From contig NZ_WPIN01000004.1 of NCBI RefSeq assembly GCF_009754945.1, forward strand, positions 558,001-622,000: 64,000 nt of DNA. The letters run 5' to 3'. Of the stretch, positions 17,305 through 26,104 are shown in pieces. The position numbers and the translations under genes are program-made. Source of the DNA: Spirosoma arboris (GTDB lineage: Bacteria; Bacteroidota; Bacteroidia; Cytophagales; Spirosomataceae). Within the stretch, counting starts at the first letter, position 1. Every line of letters begins with the position of its first letter. The notes under the pieces were generated by a model. It made no database searches and was not told the DNA's origin. It saw only the letters and a list, made by a program, of their open reading frames with translations.

Positions 17305-18536
17305 GCGACTCGGTAATACAAGGTCGAACAATTGTCTTTCCGAAGTACCTGTCTGGCCATCGACTGAATATCGTCGGGCGTGACGGCCTGGATTATAGCG
17401 GCTTCTTTATTGACTAAGTCTGGGTCGCCTGCATTGGCCGCATAGGCGAGGTTCATTGCCCGGTTCAATAGTTCGACTTCCGAGAAAGCCAGCGTTGCTT
17501 CGGCCTGATTTTTTACTTTAGCCAATTCGTCCTCGGGAACGGTTTGATCTATGAATTCCTGTAAAACAGCTTCTACTGCGGCATCGGCTTCCTCGAGCGA
17601 AACACCTTTGTTAAGATTACCCTGAACCACCAATAAGCCGGGGTCAATGGAGGCTGTGATATAAGCGTTTACGCTGCTGAACATAGGATTGCCACGTAGT
17701 AGTTGCTGGTAGAGCCGCGATGATTTACTTCGGCCCAGCATATCACTTAATAGGTCGACGTCGTAAAAATCGGCGTCAAAACGACCGGGCATGTGATAGG
17801 CTTTGTAGAGCCCATTCAGCGGCACTTTCGCTGATGTTTCCATTTTCCGGGCTTCGACTTGTTTTGGCTCTATAGGAAGCTGGCGAATGTATGGATCGCC
17901 CGCGGGAATCGGCGAAAACCACTTGGCACACAACTGCTTCACCTGCTCGACCGTCACATTACCAGCTACCACCAAAATGGCGTTGTTAGGCAGATAGTAT
18001 TTAAAGAAAAACGACTTAACGTCGTCTAATGTAGCGTCTTCAATGTGGCTAATGTCCTTCCCAATCGTGGCCCAGCGATACGGATGTTGCTGATATGCCA
18101 ATGGACGAAGTTTAAGCCATACATCGCCGTAGGGTTGGTTTAGATAGCGCTGCTTAAACTCTTCAATCACTACTTTTTGCTGTACATCCAACACCTGTGG
18201 GTCGAACGAAAGGCTTAACATCCGGTCCGATTCAAGCCAGAATGCGGTTTCGAGGTTAGCTGCAGGTAGGGTGATATAATAGTTAGTGATGTCGGGGCTG
18301 GTGAAGGCATTATTTTCTCCCCCAACTTTCTGCAAGGGTTCATCGTAGCTGGGAATATTTCGCGAACCGCCAAACATCAGGTGTTCGAACAAGTGAGCAA
18401 AACCCGTTTTTGTTGGGTCTTCGTCGCGCGAACCAACATTATAGAGAATATTAACTGCAGCCATTGGCGTAGACGAGTCTTCATGAACGAATACCCGCAG
18501 GCCATTATCTAAAACAAACTGTTCGTAATGAATCAT
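17301..18536 (-). CDS. M16 family zinc metallopeptidase (pitrilysin/PqqL-like)
   Basis: A 411-residue peptidase with the inverted zinc motif HLFEH at 48-52, a second metal-ligand region in VVIEEFKQRYLNQPYGD, and the C-terminal M16 half with GLYKAYHMPGRFD and YDVDLLSDMLGRSKSSRLYQ. Members form a clamshell and cut unfolded peptides. No signal peptide follows the ATG at 18536 (MIHYEQFVLDNG), so it looks cytosolic. An upstream extension of the frame would start inside a well-formed promoter and is rejected. The stop overlaps ispF. It appears to head the long minus-strand run reaching 11841. Confidence 0.92.
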   Translation of the reverse strand: MIHYEQFVLDNGLRVFVHEDSSTPMAAVNILYNVGSRDEDPTKTGFAHLFEHLMFGGSRNIPSYDEPLQKVGGENNAFTSPDITNYYITLPAANLETAFWLESDRMLSLSFDPQVLDVQQKVVIEEFKQRYLNQPYGDVWLKLRPLAYQQHPYRWATIGKDISHIEDATLDDVKSFFFKYYLPNNAILVVAGNVTVEQVKQLCAKWFSPIPAGDPYIRQLPIEPKQVEARKMETSAKVPLNGLYKAYHMPGRFDADFYDVDLLSDMLGRSKSSRLYQQLLRGNPMFSSVNAYITASIDPGLLVVQGNLNKGVSLEEADAAVEAVLQEFIDQTVPEDELAKVKNQAEATLAFSEVELLNRAMNLAYAANAGDPDLVNKEAAIIQAVTPDDIQSMARQVLRKDNCSTLYYRVA

Positions 18537-18584
18537 TAGTAAGAATCTTTTGCGTAAAGCCCTTGTTACATAATACGCATCAAA

Positions 18585-18616
18585 CAAAAGTACAGTTCCG
18601 ACTGTATAGAATCAAA
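18585..18616 (-). promoter_or_regulatory. Bacteroidota-type promoter of the M16-ispF run
   Basis: Reading the minus strand, TTTG (18616-18613), then 20 bases, then TACTTTTG (18592-18585). This is a full match to the TTTG / TAnnTTTG promoter form known from Bacteroides and Flavobacterium. It leaves a leader of about 45 bases before the ATG at 18536. Confidence 0.7.
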
Positions 18617-18638
18617 CAACGTTATTGCGACTATTACT

Positions 18639-19754
18639 TTGTCCATTCTGAAAAGTACCTTTCTAAGCTTATTCTGCCTCTGTTTACCACTGCTGGCTCC
18701 CGCCCAGGTTATGAGTGACCCAGTTGCTCAGCAGACCATCGTGAAAGCTTTAGACGATATCTATAATCTTGAGTTCGCGGAGGCCGATGACCTGATTCGA
18801 CAACTTCAGACTCGGTATCCGCAACACCCGATTGCTTTCATTTTGCGGGCTACGCAACTGGATATACAAAACTTGCCTTTAGTAGAAAATAAAGCAGCTA
18901 CGGCGCAATTTGAGCAAACGGTTGGGCAGGCATTACAATTGTCAAAGCGAATGCTTGCCAAAAATGAAGAAGACCCCGAAGCCGTGTTTTTTATGCTGAC
19001 CTGTCATAGTTACATGGCAGCGCTCTATAACAATCAGGGTGAGTCACTAAAGGCCGTTGGCGAATCGAAGAAGGCGTACAATTACCTTCGGGACGGGATC
19101 AAACTGATGGACAAAAACCCGGATTTTTATTTTACAACCGGGCTTTATAATTACTACGTCGAGCGGTACCCGATTGATCATCCAATTGTCAAGCCGTTCA
19201 TGTTTTTCTTTGCCGATGGAGACATTGCCTTAGGAATCAAGCAAATGGACACGTCGACTCGCAAAGCGATATTTATGCGCCCGGTGGCCAATTATTATTT
19301 GGCTCATCTGCTGATGAAACACGAAACAAACCCCGCCCGAGCCACGATCTATACGAAGTATCTGGTTGACAAATACCCTAATAATCCGTTGTTTGCCATG
19401 ACCTATGCTGAATCGTTGTTGTTATCGGGCCGCTATGCAGAGGCTCGACCTTACGTACAGCGGCTAAAGCAGATGCCTAATAAATTAGTGCCACTGGCAT
19501 TTAATACGTTTACGGGAATGCTGGCTGAACTGGCCGACAAAGATGACAAAGAAGCTACTGAAGCCTACCAGACAGCGCTCAAATTGCCATCTAATGATGC
19601 TTATACGAAAGAATATCGCGCTTTTGCCTACGCAGGTTTAGCTCGTATAGCAGCTCGCGCAAATGACCGAAATCAAGCCAGAGTTTACTATAAAAAAGCG
19701 CTTGCTGTAGGCGAATATAAATCGTTGATTCGCGAAGCGAAAGCGTATAAATAA
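18639..19754 (+). CDS. Secreted TPR-repeat protein
   Basis: A 371-residue protein with a signal peptide (LKSTFLSLFCLCLPLLAPAQ) and helical TPR-like repeats. Examples are EFAEADDLIRQLQTRYPQ, NPARATIYTKYLVDKYP and DRNQARVYYKKALAVGEYK. Likely a periplasmic scaffold; partner unknown. The start is a TTG at 18639, chosen because the hydrophobic signal sequence follows directly and no ATG lies upstream of it in frame. It is divergent from the M16 peptidase with about 100 bases between, and convergent with dnaX. Confidence 0.75.
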   Translation: MSILKSTFLSLFCLCLPLLAPAQVMSDPVAQQTIVKALDDIYNLEFAEADDLIRQLQTRYPQHPIAFILRATQLDIQNLPLVENKAATAQFEQTVGQALQLSKRMLAKNEEDPEAVFFMLTCHSYMAALYNNQGESLKAVGESKKAYNYLRDGIKLMDKNPDFYFTTGLYNYYVERYPIDHPIVKPFMFFFADGDIALGIKQMDTSTRKAIFMRPVANYYLAHLLMKHETNPARATIYTKYLVDKYPNNPLFAMTYAESLLLSGRYAEARPYVQRLKQMPNKLVPLAFNTFTGMLAELADKDDKEATEAYQTALKLPSNDAYTKEYRAFAYAGLARIAARANDRNQARVYYKKALAVGEYKSLIREAKAYK

Positions 19755-19816
19755 TATGTATGGTGTATGATATAGGATGTATTTCGCGCCAGCCATACAT
19801 CCTATATCATACATAT
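19754..19816. terminator. Palindrome filling the gap between two convergent stops
   Basis: GTATGATATAGGATGTAT on the left (19765-19782) pairs with ATACATCCTATATCATAC on the right (19795-19812), and outer bases extend the pairing to 19816. The left arm starts at the last base of the TPR stop codon and the right arm ends at the first base of the dnaX stop codon on the other strand. It probably acts as a bidirectional terminator. Confidence 0.7.
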
Positions 19817-21711
19817 CAATAATCTACCTCCAGATTCAGTACCTTTCTCAACTCATGCAGGGCGGGATTTTTCTCGGCGAGGTAATTGTATTTATCCTGG
19901 GAGCTATAAATCATTTTCTTCACTTCCTGCACAATCACTTGATGCTCAATCTTAATCTGACTGTTCTGAAGTTCGCTGCGGAGGTAGCCCAACAGGTCGG
20001 GTTTCAGCTCTGTTAGGAAATCTACCTGTAGTGTATTGTCGAGGTTAAGGCGAATGGTTGTACCATCGAGAGTCAGATCGCGATTCAACACAACCTGCTC
20101 AGTGGTAATATCGCTTTTCTCCCGTCGAATCCTGGCAAAAGCTGCCCAGGCTTCCTGTAACTCCTCTAGGTCAAACGGCTTATCAGGGCGAGTTTGTGCT
20201 ACTGCAATTGGAACTTCGTCGGCATCGGCTACAGGTTGAATCGGGCCAGATGTCAGGGCAACCGTCGGACGCAGGCGACTACTCGCTGGTCGTGTAGGTG
20301 GAATAGGCTTCGGTTTAGGTGTTTCAGGAATGCTCGCTGGTGCCACTACCGTTGCTATACCGTTTGTTGCCGTCGAATGGCCATTTGAATGAGCTATCCC
20401 ATTTGTCACCACATCACTGCCATTCGTAGGTGGTGTGGGATAGTAACCATTCACCGGTTCGCTCGTGATGGGATGATTTTCGGTCAGTTGGTTGTTTTCA
20501 GGCGGTGATTGGGGACTGGCGTTTTTTTTTTCGGCGATCACCTGACCGACTGTTAATGCATCTCCACTATGTGCGCCATTGAGCGACAAATCAGGCAGTG
20601 CTTCCCAGTTGAGCAGATTTCGCAGATTGGCCAGCTTCATCAGCCACAATTCTGTATGCAGTCGCTGGTCTTTAGCCTGTTTATAATTCATGTCACACTG
20701 GCCGCCCAGACTCAGTGCCGACAATAAAAACGACATCGGCGCCTGGGCCGATTGGTCGAGGTATTGACGACGAACGTTTTCGGTCACTTGCAGCAACTGC
20801 ACCGTATCGGCATCTTTGCAAACCAGCAAATCGCGGAAGTGGCGGCACAATCCAACCACAAACTGATGTCCATCGAAACCTTTCCGCAGGATTTCGTCGA
20901 CCGTCAGGAGGCTTTTTGGGAGATTTCCCGCCAGCAATAAATTTGTCAGTTTGAAGTAATAGTCGTAATCAAGAATATGCAGATTATCCAGCACTTCTTT
21001 ATAACGAATAATCCGGTCGGCAGCAAAGGTTACGTTCAAATCGAACATCGACAGTGCATCGCGCAAACCCCCATCGGCTTTCTGAGCAATCAGGTCGAGA
21101 GCTTCTGGTTCGGCAGTAATCCCTTCTTTCTCGGCAATCTTCGCCAAATGATTGGCAATATGGCCCGGTTGAATCCGATTAAAGTCGAAAATCTGACAGC
21201 GCGACAGAATCGTCGGCAGAATTTTGTGCTTCTCGGTTGTTGCCAGAATGAAAATGGCGTAGGAGGGAGGCTCTTCCAACGTTTTCAGGAACGCGTTGAA
21301 AGCCGCCGACGAGAGCATATGCACCTCATCAATAATATAAATCTTGTATTTGCCCGATTGGGGTGGATAACGGACTTGGTCAATCAGGTTGCGAATATCT
21401 TCGACTGAGTTGTTGGAGGCCGCATCCAGTTCGTGAATATTAAACGAAGCGTTCTGATTGAAGCTCACGCACGACTCACAAGTATCGCAAGCTTCGCCTT
21501 CAGTCGTCAGGTTTTGACAGTTAATTGTCTTGGCCAGAATCCGGGCACAAGTCGTTTTACCAACACCACGTGGTCCGCAAAACAGGAATGCCGACGCTAA
21601 GTGATTGGTTCTGATTGCATTCTTAAGTGTGGTAGTAATGTGCTCCTGACCCACGACGGTGTCGAAGGTAGCGGGACGGTACTTGCGGGCCGAGACCACG
21701 AAATTTTCCAT
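19816..21711 (-). CDS. dnaX: DNA polymerase III subunit gamma/tau
   Basis: Clamp-loader ATPase of the replicative polymerase. From the ATG at 21711 (MENFVVSARKYRPATFDTVV, a classic DnaX start) it is 631 residues: Walker A GPRGVGKT at 46-53, zinc cysteines at 65, 75, 78 and 81, Walker B IYIIDEVHML, sensor and SRC motif (TILSRCQIFDF), domain III, then a low-complexity Pro/Asn/Thr linker (about 430-520) and a C-terminal domain that would be the tau-like part. The open frame extends 48 codons further, but those encode no family sequence and would reach into the channel gene. No slippery A-run frameshift site stands out. Confidence 0.96.
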   Translation of the reverse strand: MENFVVSARKYRPATFDTVVGQEHITTTLKNAIRTNHLASAFLFCGPRGVGKTTCARILAKTINCQNLTTEGEACDTCESCVSFNQNASFNIHELDAASNNSVEDIRNLIDQVRYPPQSGKYKIYIIDEVHMLSSAAFNAFLKTLEEPPSYAIFILATTEKHKILPTILSRCQIFDFNRIQPGHIANHLAKIAEKEGITAEPEALDLIAQKADGGLRDALSMFDLNVTFAADRIIRYKEVLDNLHILDYDYYFKLTNLLLAGNLPKSLLTVDEILRKGFDGHQFVVGLCRHFRDLLVCKDADTVQLLQVTENVRRQYLDQSAQAPMSFLLSALSLGGQCDMNYKQAKDQRLHTELWLMKLANLRNLLNWEALPDLSLNGAHSGDALTVGQVIAEKKNASPQSPPENNQLTENHPITSEPVNGYYPTPPTNGSDVVTNGIAHSNGHSTATNGIATVVAPASIPETPKPKPIPPTRPASSRLRPTVALTSGPIQPVADADEVPIAVAQTRPDKPFDLEELQEAWAAFARIRREKSDITTEQVVLNRDLTLDGTTIRLNLDNTLQVDFLTELKPDLLGYLRSELQNSQIKIEHQVIVQEVKKMIYSSQDKYNYLAEKNPALHELRKVLNLEVDY

Positions 21712-21750
21712 ACTGCAAGTTAGTACTGTCGGGCATGAAAGGCAAAAGGT

Positions 21751-21805
21751 ATTTAGTGGTTTGGGTGAAGTGGCTACTCCACTAACTCCACCTACTTCAC
21801 TAAAT
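21751..21805. repeat. Imperfect palindrome overlapping the channel stop codon
   Basis: ATTTAGTG at 21751 pairs with CACTAAAT ending at 21805, and the inside is made of GTGAAGT/ACTTCAC and GGAGT/ACTCC units. The same unit vocabulary (GTGAAGTA, GGTGGAGT) makes up the element at 30918. The right arm contains the TAG stop and last Ile codon of the channel gene on the minus strand. Confidence 0.55.
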
Positions 21806-22597
21806 TTCCTTCCCGCAATGAGGGCAAACCTTTCGTCGGGGCGTTTTGTGCTCACGAATATGCTCGTTAAAGCCAGATACTAAGATACCCGTTGGTAAGG
21901 CAAACAGGCCAATACCTACAATCGCTGTGACGCCACCCAGTAATTTTCCCAATGGTGTAATTGGATGTATATCGCCATAACCCACTGTTGTCATGGCCGT
22001 AACCCCCCACCACATAGTTGCCGGAATACTTGAGAAATTATCGGGCTGGGCTGGATGCTCTACATAATACATAACACTCGACACAATAATGAGCATAAAA
22101 ACCACCAGCATTGTACTAAGAATCAGTTCTTCTTTCTTTTCTTTCACTACATTCTGAATCAGACGAAAGGCGTGCGAGTAGCGCGAAATACGAAATAGCC
22201 TGAAAATACGGAACAGTCGTAGAATCCGAACAATGGCTAAATCGGTAGCGAATAGCGAGAAGTAAAATGGGAAAATGGCCAGAATATCAATAAGGGCGCT
22301 GGTTGAGAAAATGTAGCGCAGACGCCCCCATAACCAATGGTGATATTTTTCATTTTCGACACTAACCCAGACGCGCAGGATATATTCAATTGTAAAGAAA
22401 CCTACTGAAAACAATTCAAAATCTGTAAATAAGCGCGCAAACCGTTGGTTGTATTCGGGTACAGTATGAAGAACGATGGCAATGGCGTTCAGCGTAATAA
22501 TGGTAATCAATACCAGGTTGAAGGCCAGACTTATCCCCCGGCGCTTACCTGCCGAAGTTTCGAGGATACGATAAAGTGATTTGCGAAGATGTAACAT
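21800..22597 (-). CDS. Voltage-gated potassium channel (Kv-like, six-span)
   Basis: A 265-residue channel subunit with six membrane segments. S4 is clear as RILRLFRIFRLFRISR with Arg every third position, and the pore loop carries the K+ selectivity filter TVGYGD, followed by S6 (LGGVTAIVGIGLFALPTGIL). A short C-terminal tail ends CPHCGKEI, a CxxC that could bind zinc or respond to redox state. There is no large cytosolic nucleotide-binding domain. The stop codon lies within a palindromic element. ATG at 22597. It is upstream of dnaX on the same strand but separated by about 90 bases. Confidence 0.9.
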   Translation of the reverse strand: MLHLRKSLYRILETSAGKRRGISLAFNLVLITIITLNAIAIVLHTVPEYNQRFARLFTDFELFSVGFFTIEYILRVWVSVENEKYHHWLWGRLRYIFSTSALIDILAIFPFYFSLFATDLAIVRILRLFRIFRLFRISRYSHAFRLIQNVVKEKKEELILSTMLVVFMLIIVSSVMYYVEHPAQPDNFSSIPATMWWGVTAMTTVGYGDIHPITPLGKLLGGVTAIVGIGLFALPTGILVSGFNEHIREHKTPRRKVCPHCGKEI

Positions 22598-23046
22598 AGT
22601 ACGAACGGTCGGTAGAGATGCAAGCTACTCACCAAAATCTGAACTTGCCACTAGGCGTCAATTAGGCCGTTTAGATAGTTTTAGACCTTTCAATTAATGT
22701 GAATGCCTGATTTTTAGCAGTGTAACGATATTTCGCTTAACGATTAGTTAGTATGTTTTGACCGTTGGCGAACTATCCTGAAAAAAATCCGTTATTTTAT
22801 TGCAAGACCCGGATAATCTCTCTAACATTGTCCGCGTTTTCGCACAAACCAATGGCAAAGCTCGTCTACTTACCGACCTTCTTCCATACTACGCCATTTC
22901 GGTTTAGGTCCGAAAGGACTATATCATTTTGTTTGCCTATGTGGTAAACTATTTCCGTCTTTTTTCTCGTTTTATCTATTCACAACAAACCAGCTCGGAT
23001 TACGCTGTCTCCGTTTTCGCGGCTTCACAACCGCCAATAAACGACA
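22598..23046. other. Long intergenic region before a GNAT gene
   Basis: About 450 bases between divergent genes. I see no convincing gene; a 60-codon frame at 22765 looks random. The right-hand part contains GGTTTAGGTCCGAAAGGAC near 22910, a weak hairpin. A long leader for the gene at 23047 is possible. No promoter box is certain. Confidence 0.3.
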
Positions 23047-23757
23047 ATGATCACCCCAGAAATAATCAACGATCAATACATTATTCAGGTGGCTAACGAA
23101 GACCACCTGCGATTAGCAGAAACCATCTGCCGCGAAATGGAAGAAAGTGCGAAAGCCCGGGGAACCGGTATCGCCAAACGTTCGCCCATTTATGTGATGG
23201 AGAAAATGCTCGAAGGAAAAGCAATTATTGCCATGACCCTATCGGGCGAGTGGGTAGGATTTTGCTACATCGAAACTTGGGAGCACGGCAAATTCGTGGC
23301 CAACTCGGGCCTGATTGTCCATCCCAGCTATCGTAAGAGTGGCATTGCTACACATATTAAAGCCAAAGCGTTCGAGCTCTCACGGACAATGTTCCCAACG
23401 GCCAAGATTATTGGTATTACAACCAGCCTGGCCGTTATGAAGATCAACTCCGATCTGGGCTATCAACCCGTTACGCTTAGCGAGTTGCCTGGTGATGAGT
23501 CGTTCTGGAAAGGATGCCAGACCTGCGCTAATTTCGATATTCTGACGCGTACCAATCGGAAACACTGCCTTTGCACAGGTATGCTTTACGATCCTGAAGA
23601 GCATAAGAAAGAGGAGAAAGACGAAAAATGGAATTTCCTGAAGGAATCGAAACTCTACGAGCGTTGGATGCGCATCAAAAAGCGTATTTTGCTACGTATT
23701 CAACCGACCGATCGTTCCCGTTCCCGAAAAGGCGACCGTGAGTTAGAGGTTGCCTGA
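23047..23757 (+). CDS. GNAT acetyltransferase with C-terminal cysteine cluster
   Basis: A 236-residue protein. Residues ~1-150 form a GNAT domain (acetyl-CoA loop LIVHPSYRKSGIATHIKAKA). After ELPGDESFWKGC comes a Cys-rich piece, CQTC then KHCLC, which could bind zinc, and then a basic tail. Proteins of this type are found near arginine biosynthesis genes in Bacteroidota, where an N-acylating enzyme starts the pathway; that role is an inference, and no arg biosynthesis gene is adjacent here. It stands alone between a long leader and a strong terminator, so it is probably monocistronic. Confidence 0.75.
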   Translation: MITPEIINDQYIIQVANEDHLRLAETICREMEESAKARGTGIAKRSPIYVMEKMLEGKAIIAMTLSGEWVGFCYIETWEHGKFVANSGLIVHPSYRKSGIATHIKAKAFELSRTMFPTAKIIGITTSLAVMKINSDLGYQPVTLSELPGDESFWKGCQTCANFDILTRTNRKHCLCTGMLYDPEEHKKEEKDEKWNFLKESKLYERWMRIKKRILLRIQPTDRSRSRKGDRELEVA

Positions 23758-23772
23758 TAGATACATAGAATT

Positions 23773-23817
23773 AAAACAAGAAAAGTCCGGAAGCTGCTTC
23801 CGGACTTTTCTTGTTTT
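23773..23817 (+). terminator. Strong terminator after the GNAT gene
   Basis: AAAACAAGAAAAGTCCGGAAG pairs perfectly with the right arm ending in CTTTTCTTGTTTT-type sequence (23773-23817), with a tiny loop and a T-rich end. It starts 16 bases after the stop. Confidence 0.85.
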
Positions 23818-24198
23818 AGGCACCCTTAGTTACTGGCAAATGTCAAAAAACAGCTCTGTGGGTTCTAGTTATTTTCTTTTGCAGGCTACCAACAATAAAA
23901 AATCAATATTCTCTTAACATTTAGTTAACATTGAAGTGGAAAAATAATATTCTGAATATTGATTTATCAAGATAAGGTATTAGTATATTTTGTATTGAAA
24001 ATAAGGGAAATTCGAAATATAATAATTAATCCATTAAATATCGTCGAATAGCTTGACAGCTAATTGATTAAGTCGAAGAATGAAAATGATAACACAAATT
24101 TAATATTGACATAATATTTGCTTAATATTAGTTATCAAAAGCTCCCGGGTAATTTGAGTCGAGAGCGCGTTGTTCTATCACTTAACTCATTTGAAGTC
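23818..24198. other. AT-rich intergenic region
   Basis: About 380 bases, clearly more AT-rich than the surroundings, especially 23890-24125. It holds many TAATATT/AATATTA runs (for example ATAATATTCTGAATATTGAT). It must contain the promoter of the small gene at 24199, possibly with binding sites for an AT-preferring protein. No gene seen. Confidence 0.35.
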
Positions 24199-24555
24199 AT
24201 GAAAAAGAATTTTACTCTTCTCATGCTGGTAGGCTTCCTGGCAACGCAAGCCTACGCTGCGCCGATCACTACGCACAAACCGAAAGCCGCTAAAGCGACT
24301 CTGGAGCAACAACTGTCGAAGTACATATCTTACCCGGATGCCCTCAAGTCGACTCAACAGGCAGGTATTGTTGTTGTGCAATTCCGGGTAAACTCTGCAA
24401 ATGAACTATGCCAGGTAGAGGTTTTTAGTCAGAATGAACAGCTTAATAGTGAATTACTTCGCCAACTGACCGGTATTAAACTAAAAGGTTATCAGAACGA
24501 TTTGAGCGAATTTGCCCAACAGGTACATACTGTTCGGCTTCGTTTTAAACCTTAG
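24199..24555 (+). CDS. Small secreted TonB-C-terminal-like protein
   Basis: A 118-residue protein with a signal peptide (MKKNFTLLMLVGFLATQAYA) and a short mature domain. LSKYISYPDALKSTQQAGIVVVQFRVNS resembles the TonB C-terminal fold, where a strand follows a Tyr-Pro helix and a Gly turn. It lacks a membrane anchor and Pro-rich stalk, so it is not a working TonB energy transducer; many Bacteroidota have such stand-alone domains of unknown role. The ATG at 24199 is chosen for the signal peptide. It is followed by a terminator. Confidence 0.7.
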   Translation: MKKNFTLLMLVGFLATQAYAAPITTHKPKAAKATLEQQLSKYISYPDALKSTQQAGIVVVQFRVNSANELCQVEVFSQNEQLNSELLRQLTGIKLKGYQNDLSEFAQQVHTVRLRFKP

Positions 24556-24577
24556 TGAAGCTAGTTTCAGATAGATA

Positions 24578-24620
24578 GTCAGCGATTGTCAGCAGCTTCT
24601 GATAGTCGCTGACTTTTTTT
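24578..24620 (+). terminator. Rho-independent terminator
   Basis: GTCAGCGATTGTCAG pairs with CTGATAGTCGCTGAC with two mismatches, followed by a run of seven T. It lies 22 bases after the small secreted protein. Confidence 0.85.
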
Positions 24621-24683
24621 ATGCCTTAACTTTTTCGATCCACCACGAGTTAGCCGATAAACAAATCAAATCCATCTGAACCT

Positions 24684-26006
24684 ATGTCTGAACCAATCTC
24701 GCTGGTTTGGCTCCGGCGCGATCTGCGTCTGCATGATAATGCTGCTTTATACCACGCGTTTAAAAGCGGTCGTCCTGTCCTTCCTGTTTTTATTTTCGAC
24801 CAGATTATTCTCGATGACCTGGATGACCAGCATGACCGTCGGGTTGAATTTCTGGTTCAGGAGGTTAGTCGCTTGCAAGATGAATTAGCCAAAATGGGGT
24901 CGACCTTGCTCGTTCGGTATGGCAAACCCATTGACGTGTGGAAAGAACTTCTCTCGAAGTATACCATAGCCGAGGTATTCACCAATCATGACTATGAAAC
25001 ATACGCCAAAGAACGGGATAAGGCCATTAATAAACTGCTGAACGAGCATAGTATTGAGCTTCATACCAGTAAGGATCAGGTGATTTTTGAGGGAGATGAG
25101 GTGCTTACCGGCAAAAAAACACCGTACACCGTTTTCACGCCCTATAGTCGTAAGTGGCGTGAGAAGCTGAGCGATTTTTATCTGAAGTCGTATCCAACAG
25201 AAACGTACTTTAGACAATTCTGTAAGGCTAAACCTGAAAAAAAGCTCACCTTGAAGGAGATGAATTTTGAGCCGGTAGGCGATTCATTTCCAGCCCGAAC
25301 CGTACCTGACGAATTGCTTGATACCTATATTAAAACACGTGATTTTCCCGCTCTGCCACACGGAACGAGTCAATTGGGGATACACCTGCGATTTGGCACG
25401 ATTAGTATCCGGGAGTTGGCCCGTCAGGCCAAAGCAGCCAATGATAAGACGTTTTTGAACGAACTCTGCTGGCGTGATTTTTACTTTCAGGTACTCGACC
25501 ATTTCCCGCACGTTGAAAAGCACTCCTTTCGACGCGAGTATGACCAGATCAAGTGGCGTAATAATGAAGACGAGTTTGAGAAGTGGTGTCAGGGACAAAC
25601 GGGCTACCCGATCGTAGATGCCGGGATGCGCCAGTTAAATACTATTGGTTGGATGCACAACCGCGTTCGGATGATCACGGCCAGTTTTTTATGCAAACAT
25701 CTGCTGATTGACTGGCGCTGGGGTGAGGCCTATTTTGGTAAAAAGCTTCGGGATTATGATCTCGCTGCCAATAATGGGGGATGGCAGTGGGCCGCTGGGT
25801 CGGGCACTGATGCGGCACCCTATTTCCGAGTTTTCAATCCAACTCTACAAGCTAAGAAGTTCGATCCGAAAGGGGTTTATATTCGTCATTGGGTTCCTGA
25901 AATTGACCAGCCGAATTATCCGAAGCCCATAGTTGAGCACACTATAGCTCGTCAACGTGCCATAGATACCTACCGGAAAGCACTGGCAAGAGATAAGGCA
26001 AGCTAA
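24684..26006 (+). CDS. phrB: Deoxyribodipyrimidine photolyase
   Basis: Light-driven repair of UV pyrimidine dimers using FADH. The 440 residues show the N-terminal Rossmann antenna domain (VWLRRDLRLHDNAAL) and a helical FAD domain with ELCWRDFYFQVL, GQTGYPIVDAGMRQL, GWMHNRVRM and the Trp/Asn-rich NNGGWQWAAGSGTDAAPYFR signature, followed by FNPTLQAKKFDP. This is the class I CPD photolyase pattern; a cryptochrome-like or 6-4 role is less likely given the intact NGGWQW motif. It is monocistronic, between a terminator and the TonB receptor. Confidence 0.95.
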   Translation: MSEPISLVWLRRDLRLHDNAALYHAFKSGRPVLPVFIFDQIILDDLDDQHDRRVEFLVQEVSRLQDELAKMGSTLLVRYGKPIDVWKELLSKYTIAEVFTNHDYETYAKERDKAINKLLNEHSIELHTSKDQVIFEGDEVLTGKKTPYTVFTPYSRKWREKLSDFYLKSYPTETYFRQFCKAKPEKKLTLKEMNFEPVGDSFPARTVPDELLDTYIKTRDFPALPHGTSQLGIHLRFGTISIRELARQAKAANDKTFLNELCWRDFYFQVLDHFPHVEKHSFRREYDQIKWRNNEDEFEKWCQGQTGYPIVDAGMRQLNTIGWMHNRVRMITASFLCKHLLIDWRWGEAYFGKKLRDYDLAANNGGWQWAAGSGTDAAPYFRVFNPTLQAKKFDPKGVYIRHWVPEIDQPNYPKPIVEHTIARQRAIDTYRKALARDKAS

Positions 26007-26104
26007 TTAAAAATTAGTTAATTGATTCTGGGGTAAATAGGCCACAATGACAACCTTTTTGTAGCTTACGGTTCTTTTCATAGATTATTCCATTACTCGG
26101 CCTT

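Noticed and set aside
21712..21855. 48-codon N-terminal extension of dnaX
   Set aside because: It encodes no DnaX-like sequence, passes through a palindrome and runs into the 3' end of the channel gene; MENFVVSARKYRP is the usual start.
22765..22947. Short ORF in the channel-GNAT gap
   Set aside because: No signal peptide, start signal or recognisable content; composition looks random.
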